Of a stretch of 64,000 nt of DNA, positions 24,773-33,274 are shown piece after piece. The stretch comes from an uncultured Clostridia bacterium. Lineage in GTDB: Bacteria; Bacillota; Clostridia; Christensenellales; Borkfalkiaceae. Position 1 is the stretch's first letter, and every line of letters starts with the position of its first letter. The position numbers and the translations under genes were made by a program. The stretch is taken from positions 1-64,000 of the forward strand of contig CALVPT010000009.1 of NCBI GenBank assembly GCA_944354125.1, given 5' to 3'. A model generated the notes under the pieces. The model had not been told where the DNA came from. It worked only from the letters and a program-made list of their open reading frames with translations, and searched no databases.

Positions 24773-25942
24773 ATGGCATACGAAATTTATCTCAAAAAAA
24801 ACGAAGAAAAGCGAATTGTCGCAGGTCACAGCTGGGTATATGCCAACGAAGTCGCAAGAATCGAGGGCAAGGATAAAAACGGCTCGCTTGCCACCGTATA
24901 TTCGCACGACGGCAGATACATAGGCAAGGGATATATAAACCACGCCTCCAAGATACTCGTGAGGATATTCATAAGGGATAACTCCGAGGACGGAAAAGAA
25001 CTGTATTTAAGGAGAATTAAAGAAGCCGACGATTACCGCAGAAAACTCGGGTATGACAACTGCTACCGCATGGTATTTGCCGAGGCGGACAACCTGCCCG
25101 CACTCATAATTGACAGATACGGCGACGTACTGGTTATGCAGTGTCTGTCGCTGGGCATAGACCTGAGAAAAAATATGATAGTCGACTGCCTCAACGAGCT
25201 CTTCCACCCCGAAGGCATATATGAAAGAAGCGACGTTGCAGTAAGAAAAAAGGAAGGTCTTGCCGAATACAAGGGACTGCTTTCAGGCGAAGTCGGCGAC
25301 TATTGCGAAATAACCGAAAACGGGCTGAAAATGCTTGTCGACGTCAGGAACGGTCAAAAGACGGGCTACTTCCTCGACCAGAAGGAAAACCGCTTTGCCG
25401 TCAGGAAATACTGCAAAGGCGCGGAAGAAGTTCTGGATTGCTTCTGCAACAGCGGAGGTTTTTCGCTGAATGCCGCAACCGTAGCGAAGAAAGTAATATC
25501 CTTAGACATCTCTCCCCTTGCGCTCAGAAACGTAGAGGACAACGCAAAACTCAACGGCATTGAAAACATAACCACCCTGTGCGGCGACGTATTCGACGAA
25601 CTGAGAAAATTCAAAGCCGCAAAGAGGCAGTTCGATACCGTAATTTTGGACCCTCCCGCCTTCTGCAAGACCGCAGACGAGGTTAAGGACGCATACAGGG
25701 GCTATAAAGACATTAACCTGACCGCAATGAAGATAGTCAAAAGCGGCGGATTTCTCATAACCTGTTCCTGCTCGCACTATATGACCATGCCGCTGTTCGA
25801 AAAGATGCTCATAGAGGCGGCAAGGGAAAGCGGCAGGACGGTGAGAAGCGTCGAGGTAAAGACTCAGGCGCCCGACCACCCCTCTCTGCTATGCGCAGAG
25901 GAAACACAGTACCTAAAGTTCTTTGTACTTCAGGTAATCTGA
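24773..25942 (+). CDS. rlmI: 23S rRNA (cytosine-C5) methyltransferase, RlmI family
   Basis: SAM-dependent methyltransferase of 389 residues. An N-terminal PUA RNA-binding domain (about 2-75, with RIVAGHSWVYANEV) is followed by a central linker and a Rossmann domain. The Rossmann domain has DCFCNSGGFSLNA for SAM binding and ILDPPAFCK as catalytic loop, with Cys in TCSCSHYM. Members methylate C1962 of 23S rRNA in E. coli; the exact target here is inferred. It is a single gene between its own promoter and a terminator. Confidence 0.9.
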   Translation: MAYEIYLKKNEEKRIVAGHSWVYANEVARIEGKDKNGSLATVYSHDGRYIGKGYINHASKILVRIFIRDNSEDGKELYLRRIKEADDYRRKLGYDNCYRMVFAEADNLPALIIDRYGDVLVMQCLSLGIDLRKNMIVDCLNELFHPEGIYERSDVAVRKKEGLAEYKGLLSGEVGDYCEITENGLKMLVDVRNGQKTGYFLDQKENRFAVRKYCKGAEEVLDCFCNSGGFSLNAATVAKKVISLDISPLALRNVEDNAKLNGIENITTLCGDVFDELRKFKAAKRQFDTVILDPPAFCKTADEVKDAYRGYKDINLTAMKIVKSGGFLITCSCSHYMTMPLFEKMLIEAARESGRTVRSVEVKTQAPDHPSLLCAEETQYLKFFVLQVI

Positions 25943-25954
25943 AATCGGCAAATA

Positions 25955-25988
25955 AAAAAACTCTGCGAGTTTTTCGCAGAGTTTTTTA
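25955..25988. terminator. Bidirectional terminator
   Basis: The stem AACTCTGCGA/TCGCAGAGTT is flanked by seven A and six T, and serves rlmI and the aminopeptidase gene. Confidence 0.88.
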
Positions 25989-26000
25989 TATTCATTGCAA

Positions 26001-27227
26001 TCAGAACGCCCAGTTACCGTCCTTGAATATCTGAACGCGCTTACCGTCCTTTGTAACGCCGACGATGGACATATCCTTACTGCCTATCATGAAATCGACG
26101 TGAATCATCGAGTTGTTTATGCCAAGCTCATTGCACTGCTCGTTAGTGTACTTTTCATAGTCTGCAAGGCAGTTATTGAAGCCCCTGCCCAGCGCGAGGT
26201 GACAACTTGCATTTTCGTCAAAGAGCGTATTGAAAAAGAGTATGCCCGTATTGTTGATTGGCGAATCATAGGCAATCAGCGCAACCTCGCCGAGATATGC
26301 CGCACCCTCGTCCATGGCTATCATCTTTTCGAGCAGATCCTGATTCTTTTCAGCGCCGACCTTTACAGCCTTGCCGTCCTTGAATTCTACCCAGAAATTT
26401 TCAATGAGTTTGCCCTGATAGGAAAGAGGCTTTGTAGCGACTACTTTACCCTCCGCTCTGCCCTTCATAGGACTTGTAAACACCTCCTCCGAGGGGATGT
26501 TGGGATTAAAGTAGACATTTGCGCCGAGCGTCGTTTCGCCGCCGCCGCAGAAGATTCCCCTTTCGTTGAGTCCGACTATGAAATCCGTGCCGTTGGACGA
26601 CTTGTATTCCAGGCTGTCAAACTTATAACCGTTCAGAAATTCGCACCTCTTTGCAAGGTTCTTGTTGTGCTCATCCCAGGCGGCTACGGGGTCGTCGTCC
26701 ACTCTGGAAGTATATAAAATTGCCTCCCAAAGTTTTTCTACCGCATCTTCTTCGGAAAGTTCGGGGAAGACCTTTTTAGCCCATTCCTTGCCGGGAACCG
26801 ACGCTATGCACCACTGATACTTATTTTCGATGGCGTCGCGGTAGGGCTTGATTATGGGATATCTCGCCATATTTGCCCTTGAAATTTTAGCATTATCCGT
26901 GCCTGCAAGTCCGTCGGGGTCGTCCGAATCGAGCCAGAGAAGACAACTTAACGTGTCTACCCTCGTCTGCCATTCTGCCTTTTCCGTCAGAGTAACTTCC
27001 GAAAGGGTCTCTTCCGTGCGATAGATAAGGTTAAGTTTGGAGACGGGCATATAAGACCATTTTACCGTCACCCTCTTGGCGCCGAGTTTATAACACTCCT
27101 CCACTACCATAGCCACAAATTCAGGCTGGTCGAGCCCGCATTGAATGACTACTTCCTGCCCGCTTTGAATATTCAATCCGCTCTTTACAATGAGATGAGC
27201 ATATTTTTCAAGCCTTGATTTTTCCAT
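26001..27227 (-). CDS. M29 family metallo-aminopeptidase
   Basis: Cytosolic aminopeptidase of the thermophilic-aminopeptidase (PepS/AmpS) family, removing N-terminal residues from peptides. At 408 residues the length is typical. Metal-site motifs are present: the Glu in YLGEVALI, the region ENASCHLALGRGF, and IHVDFMIGS near the C-terminus. Its ATG overlaps the stop of the preceding small gene by one base (TAATG), so translation is probably coupled. Confidence 0.92.
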   Translation of the reverse strand: MEKSRLEKYAHLIVKSGLNIQSGQEVVIQCGLDQPEFVAMVVEECYKLGAKRVTVKWSYMPVSKLNLIYRTEETLSEVTLTEKAEWQTRVDTLSCLLWLDSDDPDGLAGTDNAKISRANMARYPIIKPYRDAIENKYQWCIASVPGKEWAKKVFPELSEEDAVEKLWEAILYTSRVDDDPVAAWDEHNKNLAKRCEFLNGYKFDSLEYKSSNGTDFIVGLNERGIFCGGGETTLGANVYFNPNIPSEEVFTSPMKGRAEGKVVATKPLSYQGKLIENFWVEFKDGKAVKVGAEKNQDLLEKMIAMDEGAAYLGEVALIAYDSPINNTGILFFNTLFDENASCHLALGRGFNNCLADYEKYTNEQCNELGINNSMIHVDFMIGSKDMSIVGVTKDGKRVQIFKDGNWAF

Positions 27228-27436
27228 TATTTACCTCTTGCCTCCTTAGCGAGCTGATACGCCACGGCCACCAACTCTTCGTCCATTGCCTGAGGGTGTT
27301 GACCCATATACCAGATGAGGTCGTCAATTTCATCGTCTGTCTTAAGCACCATGAGTATTGCCGCAGTATTTTCTCTTCTTATCCTGCGCGTGAAGAGCGC
27401 AACGGCAAGCATCTTCTGTTTCTGAGTAAGTTCCAT
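27227..27436 (-). CDS. Small protein before the aminopeptidase gene, unknown
   Basis: The 69-residue, probably helical cytosolic protein (opening MELTQKQKMLAVALFTRRIR) has no membrane segment or cysteine. A ribosome-binding site (CGGAGC) precedes the ATG, and the stop overlaps the next start. This coupling makes it a credible gene, possibly a regulator or partner of the peptidase. I do not recognise the family. Confidence 0.65.
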   Translation of the reverse strand: MELTQKQKMLAVALFTRRIRRENTAAILMVLKTDDEIDDLIWYMGQHPQAMDEELVAVAYQLAKEARGK

Positions 27437-27562
27437 GAGTAAGCTCCGTTTATAGTTTATATATTTTGAATAATTTTATCACGAATCGTCTGACGAGTAA
27501 AGAATATTGCTTACTCCTCTCATAAATTTTTTATTAAATCTTCAAACACCGCTCAAAATTGC

Positions 27563-27591
27563 TTGATTTTTTCGCCGTGATTTTATATCAT
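27563..27591 (+). promoter_or_regulatory. Promoter of tRNA-Ser
   Basis: TTGATT (27563-27568), a 17-bp spacer and TATCAT (27586-27591). Confidence 0.6.
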
Positions 27592-27615
27592 ATTTATGCT
27601 TGATTTCAAGCGTTT

Positions 27616-27705
27616 GCAGAGATGGCTGAGCGGTTTAAGGCGCACGATTGGAAATCGTGTGACGGCTAACCCCGTCCGGAGGTTCAAATCCTCTTCTCTG
27701 CGCCA
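27616..27705 (+). tRNA. tRNA-Ser (anticodon GGA)
   Basis: Class II tRNA of 90 nt. The acceptor GCAGAGA pairs with TCTCTGC, the anticodon stem CACGA/TCGTG encloses loop TTGGAAA, and a long variable arm is present. CCA is encoded. Confidence 0.95.
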
Positions 27706-27712
27706 AACGAGT

Positions 27713-27768
27713 ATAATCCGAACCTGAAACCGATTTTAGTCGGCGGAGCGTTCGGATTATTTCTTTTT
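27713..27768 (+). terminator. Terminator of tRNA-Ser
   Basis: The stem ATAATCCGAAC/GTTCGGATTAT, with a smaller inner hairpin, is followed by TTCTTTTTTT. Confidence 0.8.
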
Positions 27769-27784
27769 TTATAACCCCATACAG

Positions 27785-27813
27785 GTGACTTCGTTCCATT
27801 ACTATGCTATAAT
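27785..27813 (+). promoter_or_regulatory. Promoter of the CPBP protease gene (leaderless)
   Basis: GTGACT (27785-27790), a 17-bp spacer and TATAAT (27808-27813). The ATG follows after 6 nt. Confidence 0.6.
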
Positions 27814-27819
27814 AGCTAT

Positions 27820-28590
27820 ATGAAGATAAAAGCGGTTGTGAAATATCTTATTATTACATTTGTCATAACTTATGCTTGTTGGTGGGGCGTAGCTGCACTT
27901 GTTGCATATACTGATTTTGTATATGGCGACATATTGCCGACAATTATATATATTATAGGTAACTTCGGTCCAGCCATTGCAGCATTATTTTGCATTGACG
28001 GCAGACCATATCTACACTCACTGAAAAAATTTTTGTTTTCATACAAAAAACGCGGGATATGGTTTTTCCTTTTGTTTGCCGCCCTCGTTACGCTCACTGT
28101 GGGACTTTCTTCAATGGAATGGAACCCGCAAATGACGGCGTTGAACTTTTTTATCTCCCTGCTTGGTTCCACCTTTATTTACGGCGGTGAGGAAGAATTA
28201 GGCTGGCGCGGTATTTTGCACCCTGCATTGTCAAAGAAAATAACATTCCCGCTTGCCGCGCTCGCGTGCGGCGTTATATGGGCGTTATGGCATTTACCGC
28301 TTTGGTTTATAGAAGGTCACCCTAATCAGTCAATGCCATTTTGGGTACAAGCTACACTTGGCATATTCCTCTGTTTCTGGCTTGGCATAATTTATAAGCG
28401 GTCTGAATGCCTGCCGCTGTGTATGCTCTTTCACGGTTTTGTCAATGTGATGTTGTCGTCATTCGTGTTAAAACTGAACTTGATATTGATTGTCGGGATT
28501 CTACTGACGACAGCCGTTGCAATTGCACTTTGGCTACTTGACATAAAGCGGACAAAAACTTTAAGTAATCAGACGACAAATACTAAATAG
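27820..28590 (+). CDS. CPBP family intramembrane metalloprotease
   Basis: Membrane protease of the CAAX/bacteriocin-processing (CPBP) family, 256 residues with about seven to eight hydrophobic helices. The family motif 1 EEELGWRG (EExxxR-like) is near residue 126, and motif 2 ALWHLPLWF follows about 40 residues later; together they hold the metal ligands. Its codons are more AT-rich than those of the neighbouring genes. With the recombinase downstream, this suggests recent acquisition. Such proteins are linked to peptide maturation or self-immunity, but no bacteriocin gene is visible here. Confidence 0.88.
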   Translation: MKIKAVVKYLIITFVITYACWWGVAALVAYTDFVYGDILPTIIYIIGNFGPAIAALFCIDGRPYLHSLKKFLFSYKKRGIWFFLLFAALVTLTVGLSSMEWNPQMTALNFFISLLGSTFIYGGEEELGWRGILHPALSKKITFPLAALACGVIWALWHLPLWFIEGHPNQSMPFWVQATLGIFLCFWLGIIYKRSECLPLCMLFHGFVNVMLSSFVLKLNLILIVGILLTTAVAIALWLLDIKRTKTLSNQTTNTK

Positions 28591-28618
28591 TTTTCATTAT
28601 AACTTCTAATAGAAGTAT

Positions 28619-28758
28619 AGCCCACTATACTTCGCAAGCGAAGTCGTGGGCTCTGCGAGGCTTTTGTTCCACGCAAGAGAAAAGGGTTTCAGGGGAAGGC
28701 TTCCCCTGACGAGGCGAGCGTTTGCGCTCGGCAAGTGGCTTGCCACTTGCGTACCTCG
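28619..28758. repeat. Cluster of four hairpins
   Basis: Four strong inverted repeats lie in 140 bp: a nested AGCCCAC/GTGGGCT around ACTTCGC/GCGAAGT (28619-28652), AGGGGAAG/CTTCCCCT (28691-28707), CGAGCG/CGCTCG (28715-28730) and GCAAGTGGC/GCCACTTGC (28731-28750). The last two are bracketed by CGAGG/CCTCG (28710-28714 with 28754-28758), so a branched structure can form. No T runs follow, so these are not simple terminators. Confidence 0.7.
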
Positions 28759-28787
28759 CTATCCAAAAATTGTAAAGAAAATTTTTA

Positions 28788-28825
28788 ATATATGACTATA
28801 TCTGTCATATATACTATGTTATAAT
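28788..28825 (+). promoter_or_regulatory. Dyad in the promoter region of the recombinase gene
   Basis: The inverted repeat ATATATGAC-N7-GTCATATAT (28788-28812) lies in the -35 zone of a TATAAT box (28820-28825). A repressor or the recombinase itself could bind here. The same half-site occurs at 35072-35088. Confidence 0.55.
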
Positions 28826-28853
28826 ACCCTCATCAAAATGAGGAGCAATTTCA

Positions 28854-30308
28854 ATGAAAGCCGTAATCTACGCACGTTATTCAAGCGACAACCAAAGAGA
28901 AGAGAGCATTGACGGTCAGCTCCGTGAATGTATGGAGTATGCCAAGTTCAACGGCATAGACGTCGTGAACAGCTACATAGACCGTGCGCTCTCTGCAAAG
29001 ACTGACAACCGCCCTAACTTCCAGCGTATGATTAAGGACAGTTACAAGGGTTTATTTGACGTTGTCCTCGTGTGGAAATTAGACCGCTTTGCGCGCAACC
29101 GCTACGATAGCGCACACTATAAAACCATACTCAAACGTAATGGTGTGCGTGTGCTCTCCGCAAAGGAAACCATTTCTGAGGGCGCGGAAGGTATTCTGCT
29201 CGAATCTATGTTGGAGGGCTATGCAGAGTACTACTCAATAGAACTCGCTGAAAAGGTTAAGCGCGGCTTGACGGAGAACGCATTGAAAGCCAAGGCAAAC
29301 GGCGGAACCTGCACGTTCGGCTATACGGTTGACAGCGACAGGCACTACCAGATTGACCCGCCCGCCGCGCTCATCGTGCGCGAGGTGTTTCAGCTTTACG
29401 CCGACGGCAAGACAATGAAAGAGATTAAGGACATTTTGAACGCAAAAGGTTTGACCAACTCGCGTGGGAAAGAATTTACCTTTAACACGATACAGCGTAT
29501 GCTTTCAAACCGGAAGTATATAGGCGAATATCATTTCGGCGAAGTAACAATTCCCGACTCTATGCCTGCAATCGTGGACAAGGAGCTGTTCGAGAAAGTG
29601 CAGAAAATGCTTGTCAAGAACAAGAAAGCCCCTTCGCGCCACAAGGCAGAGGACGACTACCTGCTCACCACAAAACTTTTTTGCGGTCACTGCGGTGCGA
29701 TAATGAACGGCGAGAGCGGAACGAGCCACACCAACACGACCTACCGCTATTATAAATGCGTGAACTCGCGCAAGAAGAAATGTAAGAAAAAGCCCATTGC
29801 CAAAGAAAAGATAGAAAACGCTGTAATAAAGCGCATAATGCAGTTTTTAGAGGACGAAAAAGCGATTGACGAGCTTGTAGAACGCATTTACGAGCTGCAA
29901 TTCGCGGAAAACACCTATATTCCCAAGCTGGAAGAACAGATAACCGAAACGCAGAAGCGCATAGACAACCTGATTAAGGCAGCAGAGCAAGGCTTTGTTT
30001 CGGAGTCGTCGGCAAAACGATTGAAAGAGCTGGAAGAAACCAAAAAACAACAGGAAATCGCGCTCATACAGGAGCAAATCAAAACGCCGCTGTTCACGAC
30101 AGACCAAATTGCTTTTGCGATTTATAAGTTCAGACAATTAGATTTATCCACGCGGGAAGCCAAACAAGCATTGATTGACGGCTTTGTAAATGCCATTTAC
30201 CTCTACGACGACCACGCAAAACTCATTCTGAACTACAAAAACGATACGAAAACCATTACCCTTGACGAGCTTCAAGGTTCGGATTTTAATTCGGTCACTG
30301 CGCCATAG
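28854..30308 (+). CDS. Large serine recombinase
   Basis: Site-specific DNA recombinase of 484 residues. The N-terminal resolvase domain (1-140) has the YARYSS motif with catalytic Ser10 and the LDRFARNR arginine motif. It is followed by the recombinase domain (about 155-260), a zinc ribbon (CGHCG ... C ... C at about 280-315) and a coiled-coil region (about 350-410). This is the layout of phage and ICE integrases. The ribosome-binding site is GAGGAG. No other phage or conjugation genes and no matching att pair are seen, so it is either the remnant or the core of a small element. Confidence 0.92.
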   Translation: MKAVIYARYSSDNQREESIDGQLRECMEYAKFNGIDVVNSYIDRALSAKTDNRPNFQRMIKDSYKGLFDVVLVWKLDRFARNRYDSAHYKTILKRNGVRVLSAKETISEGAEGILLESMLEGYAEYYSIELAEKVKRGLTENALKAKANGGTCTFGYTVDSDRHYQIDPPAALIVREVFQLYADGKTMKEIKDILNAKGLTNSRGKEFTFNTIQRMLSNRKYIGEYHFGEVTIPDSMPAIVDKELFEKVQKMLVKNKKAPSRHKAEDDYLLTTKLFCGHCGAIMNGESGTSHTNTTYRYYKCVNSRKKKCKKKPIAKEKIENAVIKRIMQFLEDEKAIDELVERIYELQFAENTYIPKLEEQITETQKRIDNLIKAAEQGFVSESSAKRLKELEETKKQQEIALIQEQIKTPLFTTDQIAFAIYKFRQLDLSTREAKQALIDGFVNAIYLYDDHAKLILNYKNDTKTITLDELQGSDFNSVTAP

Positions 30309-30311
30309 ATT

Positions 30312-30367
30312 AGTGCCGATTTTGATTGATTTTTAGTCATTTTCAGTCAAAATGCGGCACTTTTTTA
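30312..30367 (+). terminator. Terminator of the recombinase gene
   Basis: AGTGCCG/CGGCACT is followed by seven T; the large loop contains further complementarity. Confidence 0.65.
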
Positions 30368-30416
30368 TTGCTTAATTTCTTGTACCCCAAAATTACCCCC
30401 GATTTCTATAGCGCGA

Positions 30417-30452
30417 TAAGCCCGAGGACAACATTTACCGCCCTCGGGCTTA
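30417..30452. terminator. Hairpin downstream of the Bce-like permease gene
   Basis: An 11-bp perfect stem TAAGCCCGAGG/CCTCGGGCTTA without a T run. It may end the permease transcript by RNA processing or mark the boundary of the acquired segment. Confidence 0.45.
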
Positions 30453-30507
30453 CCCATCAAGGAAATATATTGACTATCGTGTATTCTGAATATTATTTAG
30501 CTTAAAA

Positions 30508-32421
30508 TCACTCCCTGAGCGACTTTTTTATGTCTGTCCAGGAAACTACCGCCGCCGCAATCAAATATATAGCGCATATGGCAACCACTACCGCAGAATA
30601 GCCGAATAGTTGAAGCGCCACCATTGCCGTCTGTCCGAAGATTTTCGACTCCGCCAACATATACGACATGATTGACGCTATCGGGAAATTGAAGATTATC
30701 GGCAGAATGAGCGGCACCATGCAGAAGAACATCAGTTGCAATACAAGCGATTTTTTCAGCATGCCCTCCGTAGCGCCGAGTTTCCACAATGTCCTGTATT
30801 TTTCCCTGTCCTCGGTAATCATTGTCAGCATCTTAAGCGACAGTATTGCCATGGTCATAAGCAGAAATACTGCCGAAATGTACAAATCGCCCAGAAGAAA
30901 CAGACCGACCGCCCCGATATTATACAGTCTTTCGCACTCCTTAATATCAAAGCTTATGTAATAGTCATAGCGTTCATTGAGATTGAAAAGCGTCTTATCC
31001 AATCCCCTGGCATCAAACTTGCCCTCTTTGAGATTTATGAAGAGATTATACTGAAAGAATTCTCCTTCAACCAATTCTTCATCGGGCAGGACGTTCCATT
31101 GATCTATGTTAAAGTTAGTGCTTATCATTCCGGACGGACAGGATAAGGAGTATTTGCCAGAATCAGAGACATTGAGTATGAACTCGCCCTCCGTAACCTC
31201 CGAACACTCTAAAATTTTGCCATTGAGCTGCGGCAAATCATAGCCAAACATTGAACAGAGTTCCCTGAACTGGCTTTCGGCGACATATTCCCTGTTGCGG
31301 ATGCCCGTACCACTCTCCCGGTACATCCTGACGAAACAACTTTTATCAATCTCGGCATAGCTTTCTATCGTATCAACTATACTTTCTTCAATTTCCTCTT
31401 CGGCAGACTGAGAATCATCTTCCTTTGCAAAGTAGTAGCCCTCAATGTCATAAAGATATTGTCTGTCGTACTCTATCTCGATGATGTCCGAAATGGACAG
31501 AAAGATATTCGGTCCTATTATGACGAAGGTCATAAGCAGGGTCAGAAGCCCTATCATGACGGAATTGGCGCTCGTCCTACCCGAAAGCTGGCGCGCGGTA
31601 AACATTCCCACACCCTTCGCCCTGCCGCTTTTCAGCTTTACAATTAGCCAGGTCACGCCCCTGCAGAGCCCTACCGCCGACAATATGACGGACGCTATGA
31701 ACAGCATTACTATTCCGAAAGCCAGGTCTGTTCTATCAAAAAAGTCCGGCATATCCAGCCATCCGAGGAACATATAAAAACAGCCTATCGATACAGCCAG
31801 AAATATTACGGCAACGGCAAGCCACAGCGCGGGGAGCTGCACTTTCTTTTCGACAATTCTGTCGCCGTTCAAAAGTTTTGAAATTTTTGCAACGCGCAGA
31901 TAGCTAAGCGATGCAACCGACGAAAGCAGAAACACGACACCTACGATAATTGCGGTATATGCTAACGCTGCCGCCGAATAGCCGCCGACAGTATATTCAA
32001 GTTCGACAAAGCTTATGAATACGAGCATAAGCCCCTGATATATGACAAGTCCGAGTGCGACGCCGACAAAGAGAGCGACTACAAAAGTTATCGCCGTTTC
32101 GCAGAGGAATATCGTTATTATGTTCAGTCGGCTCATTCCGAGAGTCAGATAGACGCCGAACTCTTTTTTGCGCCTTCTCAAAAGAAAGTTGGTTGCATAT
32201 CCGAGCACGAATGCCATTATGAGGCTTAGGATTGCCGTAAGCGCAATGAGAATCGACCTTGTGCCATCATAATAATCTTCCAGCAGGACGTCCATCATAT
32301 CGCTCTGAATTAAGTTGTTCACCGAAAATACGAGAGCGATTGTCAGCGTTATGGTTATAAAATAGATGAGATAACTGCCTATCTGTCGCTTTACGTTGCG
32401 GAAGGCAAGCTTAAAGAGCAT
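30508..32421 (-). CDS. BceB-like ABC transporter permease
   Basis: Membrane subunit of a peptide-antibiotic sensing and detoxification transporter, about 637 residues. The start at ATG 32421 (MLFKLAFRNVKRQ) matches the family better than the GTG at 32430. Ten membrane segments are expected, with two FtsX-like modules. A large extracellular domain of about 200 residues (roughly 300-510) lies between helices, which is the mark of BceB proteins and their ligand-sensing part. It overlaps the ATPase gene and ends the module. Confidence 0.9.
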   Translation of the reverse strand: MLFKLAFRNVKRQIGSYLIYFITITLTIALVFSVNNLIQSDMMDVLLEDYYDGTRSILIALTAILSLIMAFVLGYATNFLLRRRKKEFGVYLTLGMSRLNIITIFLCETAITFVVALFVGVALGLVIYQGLMLVFISFVELEYTVGGYSAAALAYTAIIVGVVFLLSSVASLSYLRVAKISKLLNGDRIVEKKVQLPALWLAVAVIFLAVSIGCFYMFLGWLDMPDFFDRTDLAFGIVMLFIASVILSAVGLCRGVTWLIVKLKSGRAKGVGMFTARQLSGRTSANSVMIGLLTLLMTFVIIGPNIFLSISDIIEIEYDRQYLYDIEGYYFAKEDDSQSAEEEIEESIVDTIESYAEIDKSCFVRMYRESGTGIRNREYVAESQFRELCSMFGYDLPQLNGKILECSEVTEGEFILNVSDSGKYSLSCPSGMISTNFNIDQWNVLPDEELVEGEFFQYNLFINLKEGKFDARGLDKTLFNLNERYDYYISFDIKECERLYNIGAVGLFLLGDLYISAVFLLMTMAILSLKMLTMITEDREKYRTLWKLGATEGMLKKSLVLQLMFFCMVPLILPIIFNFPIASIMSYMLAESKIFGQTAMVALQLFGYSAVVVAICAIYLIAAAVVSWTDIKKSLRE

Positions 32422-33175
32422 CTGCCTCACCCCCTAACGCCTCGGAGACGGTGAGAATTTCGTGTCTGAAAGCCGCTCTCTCCCTGTCGCCCCTGTAAAT
32501 TTCGGTATATATTGCGCCGTCCTTGAGAAAGATTACCCTGTCCGAATAGGACGCGACGGTTGCATCGTGTGTAACCATGAGAATGGTTGAGCCCAGCGAC
32601 GAATTCATAAGACAGAAGAGTTCCATAAGATTTTTGGAGTTCTTCGAGTCGAGTGCACCCGTCGGCTCGTCCGCAAGCACTATTGCAGGGTTTGATATGA
32701 CGGCACGCGCGCAGGCAACCCTCTGCCTCTGTCCACCCGACAACTCATAGGGGAACTTCTTTAGCTGGTCGTCTACCCCGAGCGCCTTGCTCACCCTTTT
32801 AAGTTCTGCGGCGGCAGTTGCCGCGTTTACACGCCTGAGATTCAACGGCAACACGATATTTTCGCCTACGGTAAGCGTGTCCAGAAGGTTATATTCCTGA
32901 AATATAAAGCCGATTTTATCGCGTCTGAAGGCGGCAAGCTCGCCGTCCCTGCGGCGGAGAATGGACTGCCCGTCGACAATTATATCTCCCGCGCTCAGCG
33001 ACTCTATCGTTGAAATGACATTCAAAAGCGTGCTTTTGCCCGAACCTGATGCGCCCATTACGGCAACGAATTCGCCCCTGTCGACGTCAAAAGACAGACC
33101 GTCGAGCGCACAGACCGTGACGCTGCCGTTGGCGAAGTATTTTACTGCTTCTTTTACGCTGAGAATGTGTTCCAT
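32411..33175 (-). CDS. BceA-like ABC transporter ATPase
   Basis: ATP-binding subunit of the Bce-like transporter, about 254 residues. Walker A is GASGSGKST, the signature LSGGQRQRVACARA, and Walker B IVLADEPTGALD, typical of MacB/LolD/BceA ATPases. I prefer ATG 33175 over GTG 33184, because AGGGTGG then lies 5 nt before the start. It has its own promoter with tandem operator repeats just upstream, so the transporter pair can be induced separately from the kinase/regulator pair. Confidence 0.92.
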   Translation of the reverse strand: MEHILSVKEAVKYFANGSVTVCALDGLSFDVDRGEFVAVMGASGSGKSTLLNVISTIESLSAGDIIVDGQSILRRRDGELAAFRRDKIGFIFQEYNLLDTLTVGENIVLPLNLRRVNAATAAAELKRVSKALGVDDQLKKFPYELSGGQRQRVACARAVISNPAIVLADEPTGALDSKNSKNLMELFCLMNSSLGSTILMVTHDATVASYSDRVIFLKDGAIYTEIYRGDRERAAFRHEILTVSEALGGEADAL

Positions 33176-33194
33176 GATATCCACCCTTTTTTAC

Positions 33195-33200
33195 ATTATA
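33195..33200 (-). promoter_or_regulatory. -10 box of the Bce-like ATPase/permease transcript
   Basis: TATAAT on the minus strand. The matching -35 position (33218-33223, GGTACT) is poor, as expected for a promoter that needs an activator. Confidence 0.65.
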
Positions 33201-33220
33201 ACACGCTTTGCGGCAAAAGT

Positions 33221-33266
33221 ACCTTACAAAAACATTACGGCAACCTTACAAATTTGTAAGGTTGCC
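33221..33266 (-). promoter_or_regulatory. Operator: tandem TTTGTAAGGT repeats and a 28-bp palindrome
   Basis: On the minus strand TTTGTAAGGT occurs at 33243-33252 and 33221-33230, exactly 22 bp apart (two helix turns). The second copy touches the -35 position. The first is half of the perfect palindrome GGCAACCTTACAAA/TTTGTAAGGTTGCC (33239-33266). This is what an OmpR-type activator site looks like. The palindrome could also act as a terminator for the kinase gene. Confidence 0.7.
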
Positions 33267-33274
33267 TTTCATTG

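Noticed and set aside
27616..27705. tRNA-Ser as the attachment site of the recombinase element
   Set aside because: No copy of the tRNA-Ser 3' end is seen downstream to 30.5 kb, and serine recombinases do not usually use tRNA 3' ends.
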